From NCBI RefSeq assembly GCF_040750475.1, contig NZ_JABJVY010000008.1:131995-195994 (forward strand): 64,000 nucleotides of DNA. Reading direction: 5' to 3'. Below the pieces are notes generated by a model that saw nothing but the letters and a program-made list of their open reading frames with translations, was not told the origin of the DNA and ran no database searches. Below are positions 57,716 to 64,000 of the stretch, piece by piece. How positions within the stretch are numbered: position 1 is the stretch's first letter; each line of letters begins with the position of its first letter. The translations under genes were made by a program, and so were the position numbers. Origin of the DNA: Amorphus sp040750475 (GTDB lineage Bacteria > Pseudomonadota > Alphaproteobacteria > Rhizobiales > Amorphaceae).

Positions 57716-58162
57716 ATGCGATATGTCGCCGAGAGACTGGAAGACATGATTGCTGGCCTCGTCACCGGCGGGATCGGTTTGTTCATTGTCATAGAGGCCA
57801 GCGGTTATCAGCTGGGGACCTTGCACAGCATGGGCCCGGGCTATTTCCCGACCATCCTGGGCTCCATCATGGTCGCCCTCGGGGCCATCATGATCGTCAC
57901 GGCGCAGCCCGGCCGGGTGCAGCTGACGGCAGAGCGCGGCCAGTTGCGCGGCATGATTTTCGTCGCCGCCGCCTTTTCCGCCTTCGCCCTGACGATCGAA
58001 AGCCTCGGGACCATCGTGGCCGTATCGCTGGCGGTCTTTCTCTCCGCTTTGGGCAACCGCCGAACACCGCTGCTCGTCGCCCTGGTTTTGGCCGTCGCCA
58101 CCGCCGTCGTGTCGGTGCTGATCTTCCGCGTGGGCCTCGGCCTGCAGTTCAAGGCGTTTTGA
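57716..58162 (+). CDS. tctB: Tripartite tricarboxylate transporter small membrane subunit TctB
   Basis: A 148-residue membrane protein with four helices, in the TctB family: DMIAGLVTGGIGLFIVIEAS, GYQLGTLHSMGPGYFPTIL, and GTIVAVSLAVFLSALGNRRT. The ATG lies after GGGAGGAAG. The TctA gene starts two bases after its stop. The periplasmic receptor for this system is probably the divergent protein at 49389-50366. Confidence 0.9.
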   Translation: MRYVAERLEDMIAGLVTGGIGLFIVIEASGYQLGTLHSMGPGYFPTILGSIMVALGAIMIVTAQPGRVQLTAERGQLRGMIFVAAAFSAFALTIESLGTIVAVSLAVFLSALGNRRTPLLVALVLAVATAVVSVLIFRVGLGLQFKAF

Positions 58163-58163
58163 C

Positions 58164-59681
58164 GTGTCGACCCTCTATTCCGATCTCGCCCTCGGGCTCA
58201 GCGTCGCCGGCTCGTTCCACGGGCTGCTCTACTGTTTTCTCGGCGTGTTTCTGGGCACCTTCATCGGCGTCCTGCCGGGCATCGGCATCATGGCCACGCT
58301 GGCGATGCTCATGCCGATCACCTTTCATCTCGATCCGAACTACGCGCTCATCATGCTAGGCGGGATCTACTACGGCGCCTCCTATGGCGGCTCCACCGCG
58401 TCGATCCTGATGAACCTGCCCGGCACCGCCACCAGCGCCGTGACCGGTCTCGACGGCTACCCTATGGCCCAGAAGGGGCGCGCCGGCCAGGCGCTGTTCA
58501 TGACCGCGATCGCCTCGTTCGTCGGCAGCCTGTTCGGCGTCGTCCTGCTCGCCGGCTTCTCGGTGCCGCTTGCCCGTGTGGCGCTGAAGTTCGGCCCGCA
58601 GGAATATGTCGCCCTGATGACGCTGGGCCTCGTCGCCGCCTCGGTGATCGGCGCCGGGCGCTCGATCCGTTCGCTCGCCTCAGTCTCGCTCGGGCTGGCA
58701 CTGGGACTGATCGGCCTCGACCTCAACTCCGGCGTGGCCCGCTTCACGTTCGGACAGACCGTGCTCTATGACGGGCTGCCGCTGGTCGCAGTCGCGATCG
58801 GCCTGTTCGGCCTGCCGGAAATCATCGCCAACGCCGGCCGTCACAACCTGCCCAGCGTCAGCAAGCGCACCATCAGCATGAAGAGCATGATGCCGACCCG
58901 CGAAGACTGGCGCCGCTCGGCGATGCCAATGCTGCGCGGATCGGGCATCGGCGGCTTCTTCGGCGCGCTGCCGGGCACCGGCGGGCTGGTGGCGACCTTC
59001 GTCTCCTATGCCGTGGAGCGCCGGGTCAGCAAACATCCCGAAGAGTTCGGCAAGGGCGCCATCGAGGGCATCGCAGCCCCGGAAGCGGCCAACAACTCCG
59101 CGGTCCAGTCGGCCTTCATCCCGACGCTCAGCCTGGGCATTCCCGGCGACCCGGTCATGGCGATCATGCTGGGCGTGATGATGGTGCACGGCATCATTCC
59201 GGGCCCGAACGTGATCCAGTCCTCCCCCGACCTGTTCTGGGGCCTGGTGGTCAGCTTCATCGTCGGCAACTTCATGCTGCTGGTGCTCAACCTGCCGCTG
59301 GTCGGCATGTGGGTGAAGCTCCTGCAGATCCCGTACAACCTGCTGTTCCCGGTGATCGTCGCCTTCACCTGCATCGGCATCTACAGCGTGAACTATCAGA
59401 TCGTGGACGTGTTCGTGCTGTTGGCCTTCGGCTTCCTCGGGCTCGGGATGAAAGCCTTGAATTTCGAGGTGGCGCCGCTGCTCCTGGGCTTCGTGCTCGG
59501 GCCGATGATCGAGGAATATTTCCGCCGTTCGCTGATCGTGGCACGCGGCGACCTCGGCACCTTCATCGACCAGCCGATCTCCGCGTCGATCATGGCGATT
59601 ACGGCCGCGATCCTGATCTGGGCCGTCGGCTCGGCGCTCTGGCGCCAGATCGAACGTCGCCGGCAGGTGAAGAATGCCTGA
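58164..59681 (+). CDS. tctA: Tripartite tricarboxylate transporter large permease TctA
   Basis: A 505-residue permease with about 11-12 membrane helices. Family motifs: VFLGTFIGVLPGIGIMATLA, GIYYGASYGGSTASILMNLP, GTATSAVTGLDGYPMAQKGR, and the mirrored ALPGTGGLVATFVSYAVERR with EGIAAPEAANNSAVQSAFIP, PTLSLGIPGDPVMAIMLGVM. It moves a carboxylate across the inner membrane using an ion gradient. GTG start at 58164. It overlaps the SMP-30 gene by eight bases. Confidence 0.96.
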   Translation: MSTLYSDLALGLSVAGSFHGLLYCFLGVFLGTFIGVLPGIGIMATLAMLMPITFHLDPNYALIMLGGIYYGASYGGSTASILMNLPGTATSAVTGLDGYPMAQKGRAGQALFMTAIASFVGSLFGVVLLAGFSVPLARVALKFGPQEYVALMTLGLVAASVIGAGRSIRSLASVSLGLALGLIGLDLNSGVARFTFGQTVLYDGLPLVAVAIGLFGLPEIIANAGRHNLPSVSKRTISMKSMMPTREDWRRSAMPMLRGSGIGGFFGALPGTGGLVATFVSYAVERRVSKHPEEFGKGAIEGIAAPEAANNSAVQSAFIPTLSLGIPGDPVMAIMLGVMMVHGIIPGPNVIQSSPDLFWGLVVSFIVGNFMLLVLNLPLVGMWVKLLQIPYNLLFPVIVAFTCIGIYSVNYQIVDVFVLLAFGFLGLGMKALNFEVAPLLLGFVLGPMIEEYFRRSLIVARGDLGTFIDQPISASIMAITAAILIWAVGSALWRQIERRRQVKNA

Positions 59682-60609
59682 GACGACGACAGTGACGGCG
59701 CGGGGTGACGGCTTGATCGTCACCCGCCTCAGTGCGCATCCGGCGGCGCTGGGCGAAAGCCCGCTCTGGGACCCGGAGACGGCACGCCTGTGGTGGATCG
59801 ACGGCGTGGCCGGCCAGATCCACGGCTTCGGGAGCGACGGAGCCGAGATCGCGCCCGTCCAGGTTGGCCGCCACATCGGCGGGATTGCGCTCGCAACGGA
59901 CGGCAGGCTGGCTGCCGCGCGCGATCACGACTTCCTGCTCTGCGATCCGGCGAGCGGGGACATCGAGATCCTCCTGACGCTCGGCGACACCGACCCGAAA
60001 ATGCGGCTCAACGACGTCAAACTCGATCGGCAAGGCCGGCTTCTGTGCGCCGGGATGGGGCGCGGAGGCGACCCGTTGGGTGCCCTGCATCAGCTCGACG
60101 GAGCGGGACGCCATCGCATTCTTGCGACCGGGCTGAGGATCGGCAACGGGATCTGTTTCAGCCCCGAAGGCGACACGCTCTATTTTTCCGACACGCCGGC
60201 ACGCAGGCTATTCGCCTGCGACTATAATCCCGCTACGGGCCAGGCTTCGGAACCGCGCCTGCATATCGACACGTCGGCATGGGGATCGGGCGTCGACGGG
60301 GCGACTGTCGACCGCGACGGCAATCTCTGGGCCGCCATGATCCATAGCGCCGAGATTGGCTGTTTCGCGTCAGACGGCACACTCAGCCGTCGCTTCCCGG
60401 CCCCTGTCGACCTACCGAGCAGCCTCGCCTTCGGCGGGACAAACCTGTCCAGGTTGTTCGTCACCTCGATTCGCGATTCCGGGACCGGGCGCGCCGTCTC
60501 CACCCACCCCGACGGGGGACACCTGTTCGCTGTCGACGGCATAGGCGCCACTGGCCTGCCGGAAGCCCGTTTTTCCCCGGAAGACCCATCTGCGAGGCCT
60601 CCCGCATGA
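59674..60609 (+). CDS. SMP-30/gluconolactonase-family lactonase
   Basis: A 311-residue six-bladed propeller hydrolase. Metal ligands by family comparison: E28 (GESPLWD), N158 (GNGICFSPEGDTLYFSDT) and D208 (GVDGATVDRDGNLWAA), with N113 (RLNDVKLDRQGR) near the substrate. This family opens lactones. In an operon of CoA enzymes it suggests that a lactone or cyclic ester arises in the pathway. It overlaps tctA and the CoA-transferase gene. Confidence 0.9.
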   Translation: MPETTTVTARGDGLIVTRLSAHPAALGESPLWDPETARLWWIDGVAGQIHGFGSDGAEIAPVQVGRHIGGIALATDGRLAAARDHDFLLCDPASGDIEILLTLGDTDPKMRLNDVKLDRQGRLLCAGMGRGGDPLGALHQLDGAGRHRILATGLRIGNGICFSPEGDTLYFSDTPARRLFACDYNPATGQASEPRLHIDTSAWGSGVDGATVDRDGNLWAAMIHSAEIGCFASDGTLSRRFPAPVDLPSSLAFGGTNLSRLFVTSIRDSGTGRAVSTHPDGGHLFAVDGIGATGLPEARFSPEDPSARPPA

Positions 60610-61820
60610 CACAAACCGGTTCCACCACCGCCTTCGGCCCCCTGGCCGGCCTGAAAGTGATCGACATCGCCACGATCATCGCGGCCCCGTTCGCTGCATC
60701 GTTGCTCGCCGACTTCGGTGCCGATGTCACCAAGCTGGAGATCCCGGGACGCGGGGACGGCCTTCGCTACTTCCCCCCCTTCAAGGACGACAAACCGCTG
60801 TGGTGGAAGGTCACCAACCGCGGCAAGCGCTACGGCACGCTCGATCTTCGTCGCCCGGAAGGGCTGGAGATCATGAAGCGAATGATCGCGGAAACCGATG
60901 TGCTGGTGGAAAATTTCCGTCCCGGTACGCTGGCGAAATGGGGACTCGACCGCGAGACGCTGTGGCAGATCAATCCCAAGCTGGTGATCCTGCGCGTCTC
61001 GGCCTTCGGCCAGACCGGACCCAAAGCCAGTCAAGGCGGCTTCGCTCGCATCTTCGAGGCGATGGGTGGGCTCACACACATCACCGGCATGAAGGACAGC
61101 GCCCCGGTTCATCCCGGCTATCCGATTGCGGATGCCATAGGCGGCCTTTTCGGTGCGTTTTCGATCCTCGCCGCGCTCTACGGCATCGTGAAGAATGGCA
61201 CGAAGGGCGAGGAGATCGACCTCGCCCTGACCGAGGCGACCTTCCGCCTCCTGGAAAATCTTGCCATCGAGTACGACCAGCTCGGCCAGGTGCGCGAGCG
61301 CGATGGCAACAACAACCAGTACACCGCACCCGCCAACGTCTTCCAGACTGCGGACGGACGCTTCGTCACCGTCACCGGATCGACCGATAGCATGTTCGCC
61401 GCCAACATGCGGGCCATCGACCAGGCCGATCTGATCACCGATCCGCGCTTCGCCGACAACCGTCATCGGATGGAGTACCGCGACGAACTCGACGCCATTT
61501 TCCGGGCCTTCATGGAAGCCCACACGCTGCAAGAGGTGCTGGACGCCTTTGCCTGCGAGAATGGCGCCATCGGCCCGATCTACTCGGTGGAGCAGATCTT
61601 CAACGACGCCCAGGTTCAGGACCGCGAGGTCATCACCGCCGTCCCGGACGACGATTTCGGAGCAGTCCGCATGCAGAATGTGGTGCCCCGATTGACACGC
61701 AATCCCGGCCTAGTTCGCTGGGCTGCGAAAGACCTCGGCAGCGATACCGACACCATCCTCGCGCAGCTGGGCTTTTCACCCGACGACGTCGCCAAACTGC
61801 GCACCGCCGGCATCATTTGA
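60606..61820 (+). CDS. Class III (CaiB/BaiF) CoA-transferase
   Basis: Moves CoA between carboxylic acids. The 404-residue protein has family motifs LKVIDIATIIAAPFAASLLA, DFGADVTKLEIPGRGDGLR, VLVENFRPGTLAKWGLD, and the catalytic aspartate D176 (HPGYPIADAIGGLFGAF). It overlaps the lactonase gene by four bases. The substrate is open; members act on carnitine, dicarboxylates and arylsuccinates. With the ADP-forming synthetase, the operon has two routes to a CoA thioester. Confidence 0.94.
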   Translation: MTQTGSTTAFGPLAGLKVIDIATIIAAPFAASLLADFGADVTKLEIPGRGDGLRYFPPFKDDKPLWWKVTNRGKRYGTLDLRRPEGLEIMKRMIAETDVLVENFRPGTLAKWGLDRETLWQINPKLVILRVSAFGQTGPKASQGGFARIFEAMGGLTHITGMKDSAPVHPGYPIADAIGGLFGAFSILAALYGIVKNGTKGEEIDLALTEATFRLLENLAIEYDQLGQVRERDGNNNQYTAPANVFQTADGRFVTVTGSTDSMFAANMRAIDQADLITDPRFADNRHRMEYRDELDAIFRAFMEAHTLQEVLDAFACENGAIGPIYSVEQIFNDAQVQDREVITAVPDDDFGAVRMQNVVPRLTRNPGLVRWAAKDLGSDTDTILAQLGFSPDDVAKLRTAGII

Positions 61821-61857
61821 AGGCGGTACCGTCCCCGCCCGAGAAGGAAAAAGATCC

Positions 61858-62661
61858 ATGAGCAGTGCCACCATCGTGCGCAGCGAAACCAGGGTGGAGG
61901 ACGGGATCCGCATCCTGACCCTCGATGGTCCCGAGACGCGCAACTCCATCGGTCCTGCGCAGTATGATGCACTGCGCGCGGCGATCGTCGACGCAGGCGC
62001 GGACGTCTCCCTGCGTGCCATCGTTCTGCACGGCGTGGGCGGCTTCTTCAGTTCCGGCGGCAACGTGCATGCGCTGACGGAAAGCCGTGCAAAACCGCGC
62101 TCCGAAGCCTTCCGCAACACCGACTTGCTCGGCGGTCTCATCCTCGCCATCCGCGCCTGTCCGATCCCAGTCATTGCTGCAGTCGAGGGGGGAGCGGCCG
62201 GGCTCGGCCTAGCCCTCGCCCTGTCCTGCGACATGATCGCGGCCTCGGCGGAAGCGAAATTCACTGCCGCCTATGTCCGGATCGGCCTGACTCCGGATGG
62301 CGGTACCACCTATTTTCTCCGCGAAGCGCTCCCCCGGCAGCTCGTTTCGGAGATGTGCATGCTGGGCCGTACATTGAGCGCCGAACGTCTCTACGCTGCG
62401 GGCGTTGTCAACGTGCTGACCGCCGAAGGCGGCGCTCAGGCAGCCGCGCTGGAGCTTGCTTCCGCCTGTGCGGGCGGGGCGCCCGAGGCCATTGCCGTAA
62501 TCAAACACGAGATCGAAGCCGTGCCCGCAAACTCCCTCGCCTCCCAACTCGAGCTCGAGGCGCACGGCATCAACACCGCACGTTTCGGCGAGGAAGCCGG
62601 CGAAGGATTGCAGGCCTTTCTCGAAAAACGCCGTCCGCGATTTCCCGGCCGGACCGACTGA
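61858..62661 (+). CDS. Crotonase-family protein, PaaG/ECI-like
   Basis: A 267-residue crotonase. Oxyanion segments FFSSGGNVHAL and EGGAAGLGLALALSCD. Both glutamates of classical hydratases are absent; instead D147 in RIGLTPDGGTTYFL is at the place of the catalytic Asp of the PaaG isomerase group. An isomerase or ring-modifying role is more likely than hydration. It is 37 bases after the CoA-transferase and 15 before the last dehydrogenase. Confidence 0.9.
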   Translation: MSSATIVRSETRVEDGIRILTLDGPETRNSIGPAQYDALRAAIVDAGADVSLRAIVLHGVGGFFSSGGNVHALTESRAKPRSEAFRNTDLLGGLILAIRACPIPVIAAVEGGAAGLGLALALSCDMIAASAEAKFTAAYVRIGLTPDGGTTYFLREALPRQLVSEMCMLGRTLSAERLYAAGVVNVLTAEGGAQAAALELASACAGGAPEAIAVIKHEIEAVPANSLASQLELEAHGINTARFGEEAGEGLQAFLEKRRPRFPGRTD

Positions 62662-62676
62662 CAGGGACCGCCTCCA

Positions 62677-63849
62677 ATGATCCGAAATCGCGCGGAGCTC
62701 GACGCGCTACTCGCCAACGTCCACGACTGGGTTCGCGCGGTCGCGCATCCTGTTGAGGAGCGCGTGGCCGCCGAAAATGAAGTGCCAGACGAGATCGTGC
62801 GGGACATGGCCGCACGCGGCTATTTCGGCTGGTCGATTCCGGAAGCCTATGGCGGCTTGGGGCTCACGACCGAGGAACTGGTGCTGGGCGCGCTGGAGCT
62901 GTCGCAGTGCGCCGTAGCCTTCCGCGCGCGGGTCGGCACCAATACCGGGATTGGGTCGGAGGGACTGGTTGCCGACGGGACGGAGGACCAGAAAGCGGAG
63001 TATCTGCCGCGCCTCGCGTCCGGCGAGATCACCGGCAGCTTCGCCCTGACGGAAGCGGAGGCCGGATCGGATGCCAGCGCCCTTGTCACCTCCGCCCGAC
63101 GCGACGGCGACGACTACGTCCTCGATGGTCGCAAGTGCTACATCACGAACGCCCCGATCGCCGATCTCTTCACCGTCATGGCCCGCACCGATCCCGACAC
63201 GCCCGGTGCGCACGGCGTGTCGGCCTTTCTGGTGGAGCGACACATGCCCGGGGTTTCCACCTCCGCACCCTACCGGATGATGGGACAGGCCGGCTCACCC
63301 GTCGGCGAGGTGATCCTCGACCAGGTCCGCGTCCCTGCGCGCAACCTGATCGGCGGCGTCGAGGGACAGGGTTTCCGCACCGCCATGAAGGTGCTCAACA
63401 AGCAGCGTATCCATCTGGCCGCTCTGTGCGTCGGCCCGTCGATCCGCATGCTCGATCTCGCCATGGCCCATGCGGAGAGCCGCAAACAGTCGGGCCGTCC
63501 GATCATCGATTTCCAACTCGTCGCCGCCCTGCTCGCCGATTGCCGCACCGAGATCGAGGCCGCCCGCGCCTTGATACTGGAGACAGCCCGAGCCCGCGAC
63601 GACGGCAGGGACATCTCTCTCGAAGCGTCGATCTGCAAATATTTCGCGTCCGAGGCCAGTGGCCGCATCGCGGACCGCTGTGTTCAGGTTTTCGGTGGAG
63701 CAGGCTACGTCGCCGATCACTCGCCGATTGAACGCTACTACCGCGACGTCCGCCTGTTCCGGCTCTACGAGGGCACGAGCCAGATCCATCAGCTCAACAT
63801 CGTGAAGCAGATGCGCAAGGCCGCAAGTCGCGTTTCAAGAACGAACTGA
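62677..63849 (+). CDS. Acyl-CoA dehydrogenase (canonical)
   Basis: A 390-residue FAD acyl-CoA dehydrogenase. Motifs: SFALTEAEAGSDASALVTSA, LDGRKCYITNAPIADLFTVM, VQVFGGAGYVADHSPIERYY, and the catalytic base E365 in LYEGTSQIHQLN. Unlike the paired dehydrogenase at 53463, it has all residues of a self-sufficient homotetrameric enzyme. It is the last gene of the operon before the IS element. Confidence 0.95.
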   Translation: MIRNRAELDALLANVHDWVRAVAHPVEERVAAENEVPDEIVRDMAARGYFGWSIPEAYGGLGLTTEELVLGALELSQCAVAFRARVGTNTGIGSEGLVADGTEDQKAEYLPRLASGEITGSFALTEAEAGSDASALVTSARRDGDDYVLDGRKCYITNAPIADLFTVMARTDPDTPGAHGVSAFLVERHMPGVSTSAPYRMMGQAGSPVGEVILDQVRVPARNLIGGVEGQGFRTAMKVLNKQRIHLAALCVGPSIRMLDLAMAHAESRKQSGRPIIDFQLVAALLADCRTEIEAARALILETARARDDGRDISLEASICKYFASEASGRIADRCVQVFGGAGYVADHSPIERYYRDVRLFRLYEGTSQIHQLNIVKQMRKAASRVSRTN

Positions 63850-63894
63850 AGTCAACGCCCCACCGAGACGCAATGGAGAGACCAGCTCCGCGGC

Positions 63895-64000
63895 TAGAGC
63901 GTGTCATTTTGTGACGGAAGCGTATCCTGCGTTTTGGAAGTAGTTGGCGCATTCGTCGGATGGGATGGTCTGGACGAGATGCCCGACGTGACGCCATGTG
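63895..64000 (-). mobile_element. IS630-family insertion sequence, right part
   Basis: The element seems to begin after the TA at 63895-63896 (IS630 elements insert at TA). The end sequence GAGCGTGTCATTTTGTGACG includes the transposase stop codon. The rest lies beyond the window, so its length, the other terminal repeat and whether it is intact cannot be judged. Confidence 0.7.
63904..64000 (-). CDS. IS630-family transposase, C-terminal end only
   Basis: The last 31 codons of a transposase entering from the right edge. The reading HVGHLVQTIPSDECANYFQN, then AGYASVTK and a stop, matches the C-terminal region of IS630-type DDE transposases. The catalytic DDE residues lie outside the window. 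It is transcribed towards the catabolic operon and ends about 55 bases from it. Confidence 0.82.
   Translation of the reverse strand, partial: TWRHVGHLVQTIPSDECANYFQNAGYASVTK

Noticed and set aside
1..64000. CRISPR arrays and rRNA genes
   Set aside because: No regularly spaced direct repeats of CRISPR size and no rRNA-like sequence were seen.

Overview
The window reads as chromosomal DNA of a high-GC alphaproteobacterium, most likely order Hyphomicrobiales (Rhizobiales). The flagellar gene order (motA-fliM-fliN-fliG-flhB ... flgI-motE-flgH-fliL-fliP-flagellin), the presence of motE, flaF and flbT, a DUF1217-type protein before flgF, an ornithine decarboxylase with a long structured leader, and interspersed GCTTCCAGGCGA-type repeats all fit that order. 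The species cannot be named from sequence alone.

Layout. (1) 1-11860, minus strand: one nearly continuous flagellar operon from motA down to a flagellin cut by the left edge, covering motor stator and switch (motA, fliM, fliN, fliG), export gate (flhB, fliP), rod/ring proteins (flgB, flgC, fliE, flgG, flgA, flgI, flgH) and motE, plus two unrecognised small proteins. (2) 12094-25441, plus strand: a divergent flagellar block (DUF1217 protein, flgF, fliI, flgE, flgK, flgL, flaF, flbT, flgD, fliQ, flhA, fliR) ending in four small proteins that look like a FliJ-type coiled coil, a FlgJ-type rod-binding protein, a FlgN-type chaperone and a second FliL-like protein. (3) 25545-32977: a chemotaxis operon (mcp, cheA with a C-terminal receiver, cheW, cheY, cheB, cheR). 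(4) 33021-35682, minus: molybdate ABC transporter modABC behind a perfect Mo-box. (5) 35887-39606, plus: Mn/Fe ABC transporter sitABCD behind Fur/Mur-like boxes. (6) tRNA-Phe with a clear promoter. (7) A long CPA1 Na+/H+ antiporter with a cyclic-nucleotide-binding tail. (8) Ornithine decarboxylase with a roughly 450-nt structured leader (speF-motif candidate), then a GNAT acetyltransferase. (9) A two-component flavin monooxygenase pair divergent from a LysR regulator. (10) 48608-63849: a catabolic island with a TetR regulator, a tripartite tricarboxylate transporter (receptor divergent, membrane parts inside the operon) and a long operon of CoA-dependent enzymes. (11) The right edge enters the 3' end of an IS630-family transposase.

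How it fits together. The first half builds, powers and steers a flagellum; flaF and flbT probably tune flagellin expression after transcription. The second half is nutrient acquisition. The least described part is the catabolic island. A TetR protein, whose own promoter and the divergent transporter/operon promoter carry the same TGACCG-type palindrome, probably controls uptake of a carboxylic acid and its conversion to a CoA thioester (ADP-forming synthetase and/or class III CoA-transferase). Oxidation would follow through a two-subunit acyl-CoA dehydrogenase, a third acyl-CoA dehydrogenase, two divergent crotonases, two SDR dehydrogenases (one with a degenerate second SDR-like half) and an SMP-30-type lactonase. 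The substrate is not evident from the sequence; a cyclic or branched dicarboxylate or a lactone-forming acid is my inference.
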